Below, piece by piece: positions 22,343-33,500 of a stretch of DNA of 64,000 bases. Each line of letters opens with the position of its first letter. Positions within the stretch are counted from its first letter, which is position 1. This stretch comes from Telmatactis stephensoni (taxonomy: Eukaryota; Cnidaria; Anthozoa; Actiniaria; Isophelliidae): assembly GCA_029948255.1 (NCBI GenBank), contig JALIZF010001815.1, forward strand, positions 752,001-816,000, read 5' to 3'. The translations under genes were made by a program, and so were the position numbers. The notes beneath the pieces are model-generated. The model was given only the letters and a program-made list of their open reading frames with translations, was not told the origin of the DNA and did no database searches.

Positions 22343-25300
22343 TTGTTGTTGTTGTTGTTTTTTCTCTTCCCGTCTTAGTTGCATTGTTTCTTTGTTTTTT
22401 GTTTCAGTTTTTAATCCCTTGTTTTAATATTCGCTCGAGGACACATTTACGGTTTTTGAGTTGGGAATACAATAGACAGCGAACCCAATACATTCTATTT
22501 ACAGAAATTTGAATTTACAGGTTGTACATTTTATTTTGATCGGGAAGATGCCGACGATCACATCAAAGTTCTTAGAGAAGGATCATCCTTATATGGAATT
22601 GCCCTTCCATCTGTAAACTGTTTCACTGACTATTCATCATCGCAGTTCTTCAAATGTAATTCATGGAAACGACTAAATACGTTGGTTAATTCACCAGGAC
22701 CGTTTTCAATGATACCGGGACTTACTGAAATAATACCTGGAAGCAACATGATATTACACAGAATGCAGGTACAGTGAGATACATATATGATATTGCCTTG
22801 CAATATTTGACTCCCATACCCTAATATAAGGAGACCATATAGTTACTGTCATTCAATGTGCATTTCTCTTTTTAAGGTAAAAAAAGAACCTCTGTTGAGA
22901 GGAATGCTTATTAGTTTACGCTTCACGTGTGCTGGGACGAAAACGTCTTGCATTTTGTTTAAAATAGCTGGACAAATTCAATGTAAGTATTTAAATTAAA
23001 GATAACGAGACAGAGAACATGCGGATGAAAGTTGAGACACGGTCATCTTTGTTGGTTAGAAGTGTGTTATTTCTTCAAACATAATGGGCACAATCCCTAC
23101 ATGTAAAGAAGCATTATTTTTCCTAGTATCCTTCCTTCTTTTGATTCTTCCTTCCCTTTTTCTTTCTTTCTTTCTTTCTTGCTTGCTTGCTTGCTTGCTT
23201 CCCTCTTTCCTTCCTTCCTTCCTTCCTTCCTTCCTTCCTTCCTTCCTTCCTTCCTTCCTTCCTTCCTTCCTTCCTTCCTTCCTTCCTTCCTTCCTTCCTT
23301 CCTTCCTTCCTTCATTTCTTTCTTTCTTTCTCTCTTCCTTCCTAGTTCCTTTCTTCCTTTGTTTCCTCTTTTCTTTCTTTCTTTCTTTCTCTCTCTCTTT
23401 CTCTCTTTCTTTCTTTCTTCCTTTCTTTCTTTCTTTCCTTCCTACTGTACCCAGTAACCTGATATAACATGTTGTTTCTTTTGTAAAAGGTCCTATGAAC
23501 ACATCTTTGACTCTCACTACTACTAAGAGCACAGTGGTGTCAACAAGTCTTTCCTCTGACACCACAAAACAGACATCGACCTCGTTCGTTTACATTCCAG
23601 AAACAACACAACCTTCTACAACGTCCAGCAGTTTACCAGTGACATCTGGAACTGCAGCTCAATCAACAGAGGTAATTTATTGACATTATTACATATTAAC
23701 AGAGGTAATATATTAAACAAGTTATCTACGAATGTAAAGAATTGTTTGTTTTCAAATTGGTGAACCTCTGATAAAAAATATTAGTTTTGTGGCTTTTTTT
23801 CTAGAAAGAATAACTTGATATCCCGTTTTAGTTGACTACTTACAAGAAATTAGTATTGCCGGGTAATTGCAATTGTGCGTCATGGCACCCATTTTGTTTG
23901 TTCGGTTGTGTGTTCCACTCTCACCTTCGTGTCAACTTTCTTGTCATAATCCCTAGTCTGCAGGTCCAGGTAATTGAAAATGTGCGTCATGGCACCCATT
24001 TTGTTTGTTCGGTTGTGCGTACCACTCTCACCTTCATGTCAACTTTCTTGTCATAATCCCTAGTCTGCAGGTCCAGGTAAAGGCAGGCATCGTACCAACA
24101 AAGATGAAACTCCTTCTAGTATAATTGCTGCTGTTTCTGTACTCGTCTTTTTTGTTATCGCCATTGCTGTCGTGTTTGGATATATCATTTGGAAGAAAAG
24201 GCGGTAAGCTATTCTACTTTGGATTTATTTATGAATGAATGAATGAATGAAAAATTTGGTTTTAATTCAGTATTCATTATGGTGGTGAAATGTGTACATT
24301 TTGGTTCGGTTCGATTCATGAATGTATTATGTTTTCTAATAAAATGTTTGTAAATTTCAGAGGTGAAAACGTATGGCTTTTGGACAAACTACGGAATATT
24401 AATAGAGGTACAACGAAAAAGCATCAATTTCTGCCTTATCGCCGTTGCATAATTACGTCTACGATTGGAAATAGGGAGATAGGCTTCCATGAACCCAACA
24501 CAATTTTCTGACATCCTGTAACACATATAGAGGCCGCAGAGTTTTCTGAACTCCGTCAATTTGTGTGACTAATTCAAGTTAACTTATCGCCCATTTCCAT
24601 TCGAGACTTTTGTGTCGCAGCGTGCAGTTATGAAAATGGGCCGGGTGTAGGAAGTGCCCATTTTTTACGGTATTTTTACTCTGTTCTCCGTCGTACATCG
24701 TCATCATCATCATCATGTTTTGTTATTGTCTCTTCTCCTTCCGCAACCCCATCCTTTTCCTCTTCTGTCTGACGCAGTGCGCAGTTATGCAAACGATTGT
24801 AAGAAGCATCCATTTTTACGGTATTTGTATTCAGTTCTCTTTCATACATCTTCATCATCATCATCATCATCATCACCATCATCATCATCATGTTTTTATC
24901 ATCATCTCTTCCTCCGCTAGCTTTTCTACTTTTCTCCAATCTCAGACATACCTAAGTATATCTGTATATTCATTAAATTATAGCAAGGTCAAGAAAAGGC
25001 AGATCTGCACCATCAAAAACATACAAGCAAGAAGAACCAGATGACTCGATTTATGCAGAAATTCCTGAGAGGCCAAATGTTGCTGTTGTTGATAGGAAAG
25101 CCATTGCACCTCCAAAAGGTAAAACCCTTGTTGATGATCTTATCGTTGTTTTATTTGATGAACTTCAATTTAATTTGGATATTATATTCAATCCATAGTT
25201 GTTCTTAACCCTATTTTTTTCGATTCAATATTTTGGTCCAACAACATCCGTTGTATTTAAGAAGATATTGTTTTAGGTCGTTTAAACTTGCTGCCTCGGT

Positions 25301-26276
25301 TTGGACAAGTTTATCCTTAATCCCCAATATAATTGGCCGATTCCAGTTATAAACAACGAAATAGCCAGAAAATCGCGACGCTTGTCACGTGATGTGATGG
25401 TTGCCCCACATTTGGCCTATTTTTTAGACCACCGGCAACTTGCGTGCAGTGCGTTCTGAAAAGTGCTAAAAATAGCCCCAATGCGCAGCTACAAAATTTT
25501 ATAAAGGCGCGGAGTCTCAGTCTCCTGGTCGCGCTCTCCTGGCAACAAGTTCTCCTCAACAGCCATCCTTTTGAGATCCCATCCAATCTCTTATTTTGCT
25601 CAAAACTCCGCATATATTGAGACGTTCTTTATGCAGAGGACCAGCTCCGTACCTATCTTTAGTAACATTTAAAGTGGCAGCCATTTACGAACCCTTGAAT
25701 TTCTTCGTATTTTCTCTCAGATGATTGAAATTGGTTATATTTGCTTTTATGACAGAAATGACCAGATTTACTTTCGAAGATCCCCAGTCAGCCTACGCCC
25801 AACCAATCGAAGGCGACGACGGATCTATGTATGAAGAAGCAGGCTCGGTGCTTCATGGCCGTTTGTCGGTCCATGATGATCAAGATTACGTCCTACCCGT
25901 AGACTCACATCGACTACCACTTAGAAAGCCACCTGTTCCTTTGAACGAAGAATACCCCACTGAACAAGAATATAATGTACTTGAAGGTGAACAAGAATAT
26001 AATGTTCTTGAAGGTGAACAAGAATATAATGTCCTTGAAGATCCAAACAAAGAGACCAATCCTCGCTATGTTCCCAGAGGAGACCGACGAAGGCCACCAA
26101 GTCCTCCAAGACGAAATAATGATGGCGCAAGTAATAGAGAACAAGGAATAGACAATATTGCAGGCAACTACAATGAGAGCGATAGAACAAGCACTTATGA
26201 AGTGCTTAATAGCGGAGGAAGACCTCGATCAATTTATGAGTCTTTGGATCATAGCACATTGACCAGACCCAAATGA
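20735..26276 (+). CDS. R1: single-pass Cys-rich membrane protein with ITIM/ITAM-like tail (9 coding exons)
   Basis: Exons 20735-21014, 22521-22768, 22877-22982, 23490-23671, 23832-23862, 24077-24203, 24361-24407, 24984-25118 and 25756-26276 sum to 1677 bases (558 residues), with phases matching at every junction. Order: signal peptide (MAPAGRVLLVQILCFLCSF); a Cys module ending CKCECKY...SWSCQDNTELR; a second module (GCTFYF...VNC...FFKCNSW, then LRFTCAGTKTSCILFKIAG); a Ser/Thr-rich, probably O-glycosylated stalk; a transmembrane helix (IIAAVSVLVFFVIAIAVVFG); and a basic tail. Tyrosine motifs are SIYAEI, DYVLPV, three EYNVLE repeats, STYEVL and SIYESL, and there is an RRPPSPPRR SH3-type site. 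SIYAEI, STYEVL and SIYESL fit the ITIM consensus. It is likely a plasma-membrane receptor or adhesion protein signalling through SH2 proteins. The ectodomain is unrecognised and the ligand unknown. The start has a G at +4. Confidence 0.75.
21358..21414. mobile_element. 57-bp MITE with 9-bp target duplication, in R1 intron 1
   Basis: Ends TACCCTGCGAGCAGAGTC and GACTCTGCTCGCAGGGTA are inverted. The 9-base sequence TCACGATTA flanks it on both sides (21349-21357 and 21415-21423). A 9-bp duplication is typical of Mutator-like elements. A relative lies at 32468-32551. Confidence 0.8.
22265..22345. repeat. CTTT-rich low-complexity tract
   Basis: Imperfect TTTC/TTTG pyrimidine repeats in R1 intron 1. 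The open frame across it (22198-22512) is a by-product of the composition. Confidence 0.6.
23155..23445. repeat. (CCTT)n / (CTTT)n compound microsatellite
   Basis: A long pure CCTT tract (about 23205-23313) is flanked by CTTT and CTTG tracts in R1 intron 3. It generates long SerPheLeuPro frames on + and GlyArgLysGlu frames on -, which are not genes. Confidence 0.9.
23863..24076 (+). repeat. Two 107-bp tandem units forming a putative new intron of R1
   Basis: GGTAA recurs at 23862, 23969 and 24076, exactly 107 bases apart. The two units between (23863-24076, 214 bases) are about 90% alike. The block starts GTAATT and ends GTCCAG, and removing it joins CCGG to GTAAAGGC in frame. R2 encodes the matching stretch in one exon. 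Confidence 0.75.
24618..24905. repeat. Diverged tandem duplication with (CAT)n tracts in R1 intron 7
   Basis: A unit of about 155 bases containing GCAGTTATG, a CATTTTT(A/T)CGGTATTT stretch and a (CAT)n run occurs twice, with the runs at about 24698-24716 and 24849-24893. Non-coding. Confidence 0.6.
25962..26042 (+). repeat. Three in-frame 27-bp units encoding EQEYNVLEG
   Basis: Units at 25962, 25989 and 26016 differ only at silent or single positions. Each encodes one YNVL tyrosine motif, so the repeat number sets the number of phospho-docking sites in the R1 tail. R2 has a single copy (HEYNVLEQ). Confidence 0.9.
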
Positions 26277-27551
26277 TTTGGAGGTACTCTGGGACATCGT
26301 CCAGAGTTCCCAACATGAACTCAGTTTTCAAGAGAGACTAAGCTAAGATTTATTCCGGAGAATGTTTTCAGACGGTAGAGACCGAGATGAGCGCTAATCA
26401 AGAGTGACTAAAATATAGACCTAAGGAAAAGGCGACTGTTGAAAATTTTGGCTTTGAACAGTGATTCTTCATAAGTATACATCCAAAATTATGAACTGTA
26501 AGATAGTGTACTATATGATGTACAGTATTGCAATTTTGACTCAAACATTTTACTCATATATAGCTAGTTTATTCCCCCCGGGGGGGGGGGGGGGGGGACT
26601 CCTATATATAAGAGGACGGGAATGCTCGTCGGAAATTTTAAAAATGACCCCTAAAAGGTACCTGAGTGGGAGTGGCAACAATTGATTTCTACCCCTAAAA
26701 GGTACCAATTCAAAAACAATAATAAAGAATTAAAGTAATGAAACACTTTGTTATCGATGTGCTTTGAAGATTCAGTTCAGATCATCGAAATCGTCCCTTT
26801 TATGCATATATTAGGTAGTTTATTTACCCCAAAACAGTCCCTAAAAGGTACCAGCTATGTCTCTAGTAGTCCACTTAAGTCTGAGACACCCTAAAAGGTA
26901 CCAGATTGCAGATTTTGATCCCTAAAAGGTACGACGAGCATCCCCGTCCATTTACAATCGGAGTTCCCCCCCCCCCCCCCCCCCCGGGTTTATTCAATAT
27001 TTTAAAGTGAGAACATTTCCTTAAGAAATATACATTGCATTCTTATTATTGTTTGATTTTTACATCAAAAACCTATATGACCATGCATATGCATCATCTT
27101 ACAAGATACCATTTCGATCCTCACTATCTCATCCCTCACTCTGGCGTCTCTATGCAGTTTGATTATCCAGAAGTACCTGGAACAATCATGGCTATTTTTG
27201 GGAAAACTATGACTATTATTTGACATTTTTGATAAATTGCACGAGAAAAATAACTTAAAAAGCTGTAAGTTAAAAACTGTAGCTTGAGAACATAAGTCTT
27301 TCCCCGGTGCGCTCCAAGACGTAAAAATCTTTTTTGTGTTTTGCAGTATCCTTACAATTTAACTCATATTTTCCTTTTCCTGATGCGTGCACATGATAAT
27401 TAGTTCCAAGCATAAAATATGCGTATTTCATATTTACAAAAACACTTGAAGAAAGAAGAAAAAAACACTCGAAGGCCTCAGGGCTCGGGCTTGTCTCTTG
27501 TCGTCATTTCCGGTGAGAAACGAAAACGAAGTGAAGTGTAACAGTTCCAAA
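26277..27551. other. Intergenic region between R1 and R2
   Basis: Holds the presumed R1 3' UTR, the G/C-run element (26574-26988) and about 500 bases of R2 upstream sequence. No further gene is seen. Confidence 0.6.
26574..26988. mobile_element. G-run/C-run bounded element with five CCTAAAAGGTACC repeats
   Basis: The left edge is C6G18 and the right edge C20G3, so the ends are inverted. They continue as GGGGACTCC.../...GGAGTTCCCC and as GACGGGAATGCTCGTCG/CGACGAGCATCCCCGTC. TTTATT occurs immediately outside both ends, a likely target duplication. CCTAAAAGGTAC(C) occurs at 26650, 26694, 26840, 26890 and 26921. It has no coding capacity. Confidence 0.65.
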
Positions 27552-30500
27552 ATGGCGCTTCTCTTGTTCGGTTGTGCCGTCATGTTTATGCTTAATACTC
27601 TTTGTTGTGGGCAAGAAGTCTTTACAATCAAACGGGAAGTCAAATTTACCTTTGATTTATTTAAAGTTCCATCTTCCAAATGCACCGCTTCTGGTGAACA
27701 TTGCAAATCATATGATCCAAACGCTTTCGATTCTGGGAGATATTGTTACTGTAGTTGTCCTTATAGGTTTTCTACGTTTGGATTCTTCCACAAGTCATGG
27801 AGCTGTATTGGTAATACTGAAATACGAACTCTAGCAGGTAGGTGTTGATAGTAATGGTTTTGTTAGATTTGCTTAAATTTTGAACTGATGAACTGGAACC
27901 TAAGGTGAGCATCCCATTGCTTGAAATTGTTTCATTTGATGCCGTTTCTGGAAAAGTGGAGAACTATGAGTAAGAAGCTAGGTTCAAAAGAATCGAATTA
28001 AAGATTTTAGAATTTTCGAACAACGGAGTAACAATCAATTCACTTCAAATAAACTGTAAAAGAGTGAAAGAAATCATCCAAAATCATCCGACTATGACAA
28101 AACAACAATACCAAAGGAAGCCCGCGTACATGATAATTTATCCTGTCTTTAACAGCCTGATTTTAAAACGATGCTTTTAGCTCAAAGAGTCGTATCAAAT
28201 TCACAAATTATGATTATTTTTAAACTTTTTTTGTAGAATGAAAGCGTTTGGAAAAAGGGAAAGAGTTATAGATTGATGTCAATATCGTGTTACATGCATC
28301 ATAATGACGTATGAGAAACTCATCAAAACTGAATGCGAAACTCTTTTGGCAGTTTTATTAATAAGCTTTTTTCTATTTGGCAATATATATTATATATTAT
28401 AATATATACATATTATTTTGAAGCTTATACAAACTTATGCCCAGAACTATAAAATAGAATTTTTAAAATGAGCATTTTCATGAGCCACTCCATGCTTTTT
28501 TATATACAAAATTGTCTTGAACATAGTATTAACTATGTCTTGAATAAATAGTTTTACACGTGTTAGGGAACTAGACCGGGATCACTTTGACGACCGGCAA
28601 CATTAAGCCATACCTTTCTGCTGGGAGCTTCGGGACCATTCCGAATCTACAAATCCAGAACTGAGATAAAATACACAATCGAGGATAACCTTGCCTAGGC
28701 TAGCACATTTGTGTGTAGTTGGTCCTGCCCCTGCGAGGTCCAACAACTAGCCATAACAAAATTGTCATGAGGAATCTACGTCACAAAAAGTCCCTTGCCA
28801 AAATTATTAATAGACTACAAATTAAAATCACTGAAAATATAAAATGCATCGAAAAGTGTCGCGTAACAAATGTATAATCACAATTAATTATATTTTATTT
28901 AAGGATGTACGTTGAAGTTCCCGTTAGAAAAAGATTATGAGCCCTTGAGAGTTTTCAACGCAAATCACAATCCACCGCCGTCTGTGACTATTGGAAGTAA
29001 AGGATGTTCAATCGACTTTTCTAAATCACAGTATCTGGAATGTAATGGAAAATGGAGTAAAATACCTTCAGAGCCTGGCAAAAGACCAATGAGTACTTTA
29101 TCAGAAAGAGTTGGCCAGTCACAAAACTACAAGCACACGCTAGGGGTAAGGAAATAGACGCGCCTCGACCTCGATTAGTTGGTTGGAGCTCTTTTGTAGA
29201 GCGATACTTCATGTTTACTAACCAAAGGAATTCGACCAACATTTGCTCTGCAACTTGTAACGCAACAATGTTGCGCAAAGTGTTGCATGATTTTGTTACC
29301 CGTATTTCCGCACCTTTATTTGTTTTTGCTTTTTGAGATCAGATTACGAATGCAGCTTCAGTGAAGGGAAAAGTCATTAAATTGTACTTCAAATGTCCAT
29401 CGTTTTCTCCTTGTGTTCTTTTCAAGGTGGCAGGAGAAACTAAATGTAAGTAACCAACACTTCCTAAAGAAAGCTACGCATTACAATACAACACAACACA
29501 ACACAACACAGCACAACACAACACAACACAACAACACAACACAACACAACACAATACAATACAATTGATGCAATACAATACAATACAATACAATACAATA
29601 CAATACAATTGATACAATACAATACAATACAATACAATACAATACAGCACAACAATACAACACAATAATCAAATAAATTCATCAATTTATATCAATCATA
29701 GTGTAACAATAAATGTCTCAATTCATAAATGTAAAGGTATAATAAACAAATAATCATGAAATAAATGTAGATCAATAGATTAAGATGAAGTTTAGATTTA
29801 TATGTTAATGACGCACACAAAGGTATAAATCTTACATATTGAGTTTCATGTAATTATAATGAATTGAAATCTGTCTCTTCGCCAAAGTAAAAAACAGGTT
29901 TCTTCTCAAAGAGATTTGCCTTGTTCTTGCAACAATGGGAACTCTCTAATATATATCGTATTCTGTATATGGTTAGCTGTTTGTCGAGGTTTACATTTTG
30001 GTTTTAAGAATGATATATTTTTATTTCAATTCATTGGGGTTTTCAGTTTAGAGTATACCTTTCCCAAAATGGCGGCCGATCTCTTTTTTCAACCTAAGAC
30101 GTAATGATCCCCGAAATACCAAATAGTATGTCTCATTTATCAACTGTGCAAAAATTTAGAAAGCTGCAATAAAAATCCGCAGAGATATGAATTTTTCAAA
30201 TTTGCTAATTTTAGCCGAGACAAATGCATGATTGTCTTGGAGTGTAGCATACACCCCCAGCCACACAGTTTCTGTAAAATTTCAGGATTTCAAACACATT
30301 CATATCTGTGCTACCCTGGGTGCCAGGGGTTTATCGTCTCGTTCCGACGTTTATTACTTGATAGGAGAGTCACACGACGAGAAACCCCTGGCCGCGGCAG
30401 TTACAAATCTCACTTCCATGTTGTTTACTAACGATTTGCCTTATTTGGAAACATGGCCAACCCGGCTTTAGGTCACCGTGAGGTCACGCAAACACTGTAG

Positions 30501-33500
30501 ATTGAAGAATGTATACTTTGTAAGGGCTTAAGTGAGAGGAAAAGTCAAACTCAGCTCAAATAAGAAACATTAGTTTGAAAAAAGTAACAATAAACCGGCA
30601 TAAATGTATATAGTATTTTTAAAACGCGTCTTTTACTCGCCATAACGTCAACACTAGTAACGCTTGTAATACAACGCCGGATGTGGCAAAATAGAACCGG
30701 TTGAACGAATCATCCAATCAAATCGCTCGTCAGTGTTTTAGCCAATCACAGAGTTACCTTCAGATTTTTGAAGGTAGTGCTCTGATTGGCTCGGCGCTTC
30801 AAACGGTTAACTCGTGCGCCCAGGGGTTTATTTTCGCTTCTCGCGCCTTCGGCGCTCGCCAACTCTCTCTACCTAAGCTCTAAGGAAAGCGAATAATAAA
30901 CCCCTGGAGCCCAGGGTATATCTGTGCAGATTTTCATTAGAACTTTCTAAATTTTTGCACATTTACCAAGTCAAACATGCTTTTTAGTATTTAGGAATCA
31001 TTACGTCTTGGGTTGAAAAACAATTATGCTAATGAGCAGCAGCCATTTTGGAGAAGGGTCTTTTGAACATGTTCGTGATAGATCTTACAGGGGCCCGTAG
31101 CCCAATCTAATCATAAATCCATGTATCAAACTAACCTTAATATTTGGCGCGCTCAAAATATTTTGATGTTTCTATTGTCAGGTACTGTTGATAGATCAAC
31201 AATAACATCTGCAGTTCCAATACTCACTACTCCTACTACTAGTACTGATTTGCAGACAACATCAAGCAATAATGTGAGTCATTTCAATTTTATTCTCGGT
31301 CCAGCGATTGATGAAACCTCGAAGCATCAGTAAAGTTTTATATTTTGGCGAGTCCAGAATTTTGAAAAGGGGATTCCTCTAGAACGCCCAGGAAATATTC
31401 ATTCAATTACATGGTCGGCTTAAAGAGGAGTGCATAGAACCCTAGGAACTCCTCTAGATCCACTACTGATATATAAGTAGAACAGTATTGGAAATGGTTC
31501 ATTTGACTTATTATAGCAATCATAGCATCAATCCGTTACGATTTCAGTTCATAATAAATTCGCAATTGAATACAGTTTTATACTTACATAAAGTAAGTCA
31601 GTATTGACTATTATAAGTATTAACTATTTCATGTATATTTAGACAATAGTGCCTACCGAAGGGATACGCCCACGTAAAAATGACAGTGGAACCTCATCTG
31701 GTGTAATTGCTGCAGTTATAATCATCGTTATTATCATCATCATCATTGTAGTATTGATTGGTTACGTACTTTGGAAGAGAAAACGGTACATATTGTGAGC
31801 TTATTACCATGTAAAAGGATTTCTTACTCTTCAATATTTCATATTACTTTTTGGATTTCCGCGCGTTGGTGTTTTTAATTGTAGATTGTTTCGAGAAAGG
31901 CATCGAAGGCCGGGACAAGAGTTAAGGTTTATCAATGGGAAAGCGCATTGCCAAATAAATACCAGGGCGAGCGAAAAAGTGCTAGTTTTTGTGTTTCAGT
32001 TTTCTCTACGTAAAAAATGAGCATTGGCTGTTGACGTTTGGTTTTGTGTTACTCAACCGACTTTCGCCGCAGTCTTCATCTTTAACTGAGTAAGGTGTAT
32101 GGAATGTCTAATAATACACACGCACTTTTGTCTATGTTTTTCAGAGGTGAAAGAGTTTGGCTACTTGATAAGTTTTCAAACATAGGTATGGAAGTTATAT
32201 GTACAAATTGAATATACGAAAATTGTGCGTAGCAAGGTCTAAGCTAAGTTTTAAAAGTTACCATTAAACACAAACAAAATACAAACAAACAATCAAACAA
32301 TCAAACAAAAACAATCAAACTTTCTGCTTCTGAGTTTTGTGCTGAATATTGACAAAATTGATGTTGCTCTCTTACTAAAACTATTGATAAAATTGTGAAT
32401 CTAACACTATTTTGTAGTCAGCTGCGGCGTTGCATTCTTACCTTATGTGACGTCATATATGCACAACTACCCTGCGAGCAGAGTCCCCCTTTACCTTCTA
32501 ATCGAGCGAACGCTCGATTAGAAGGTAAAGGGGGACTCTGCTCGCAGGGTAATGCACAACTCACTTGTTATCACGACATTTCTTGATAATTTCGCCAGGG
32601 TTTATATTATCTTAAATGCATGTAATTTCATGAGACATCATTCAGTAAGCTTTGATTTAATTGACGACTTTGCAGATTTCCGATCACTGTCCAGAACAGT
32701 CCGAAAACCCAAAAAATCAAAGCCATACAGAGCAAAAGAAGAACCAGAAATAGAATATCAAGACGAACATATTTATGCTGAAATACCCGATGTGCCTGAT
32801 ATCACTATTGTTGAAGGAAAAACCAACAAGCCATCATCAAACGGTAAAGGCTTTAGGAAACATGCGTCGTCATGGCGACGGTGGTACAATGGCAGATCTA
32901 GGATGGGTTCCATATAGGTTCTAAGGACCCCCTCCCCCCACATTTTGTGAAGTTGATCATTTTAGCGTACCGAACTCCGTCCTTAAACCTAGTTCGATTG
33001 CATCTTCATTGCTATTGCCCCGTCATCCTCTGAAAAAAAATTAACAAAATCACAAACAAACTGGGGAATACAAACATCACAGAATTCCTGCACTAAAAGT
33101 TGGAACCAAATGACATTAAATTACTTTCATCTATAAGGAAATTTAAAGAGCACTATAAAATGTTACTTTTAAGCAAATAATTAGCCTATAATTTTTATTT
33201 TATTCTTTTGTTTATATGTTGTTTTCTAGCTATTTATTATTTATATATTTCTTAAGTGCAGTTCCCTATTGTAAATCACCTCAGTGACATAGGCTTACTG
33301 TTGAAAGAAAACATATATTATATATAAGAGTCTATTCTTAGAACTACATTGGCAATGTGTTTTGCACGTTTTTTAACCCCCCTTTTTATAAAATCAGAGA
33401 TCCGCCTCTGTAACAGAACTCGAAAACAACTCAACGTTACTAGTGAACTTAATGGAGAAACCGCAATACATTTTGAGGATGTAACTAGGACTAGGCAGGA

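Noticed and set aside
23056..23565. Long frames encoding GlyArgLysGlu or SerPheLeuPro repeats
   Set aside because: Pure reading of a CCTT/CTTT microsatellite inside R1 intron 3.
25965..26045. CRISPR-like direct repeats
   Set aside because: Units are adjacent with no spacers and lie in frame in a coding exon of a eukaryotic gene.
29464..29685. Cys/Val/Leu-rich minus-strand frames
   Set aside because: Read from an AACAC/AATAC microsatellite in three frames at once.
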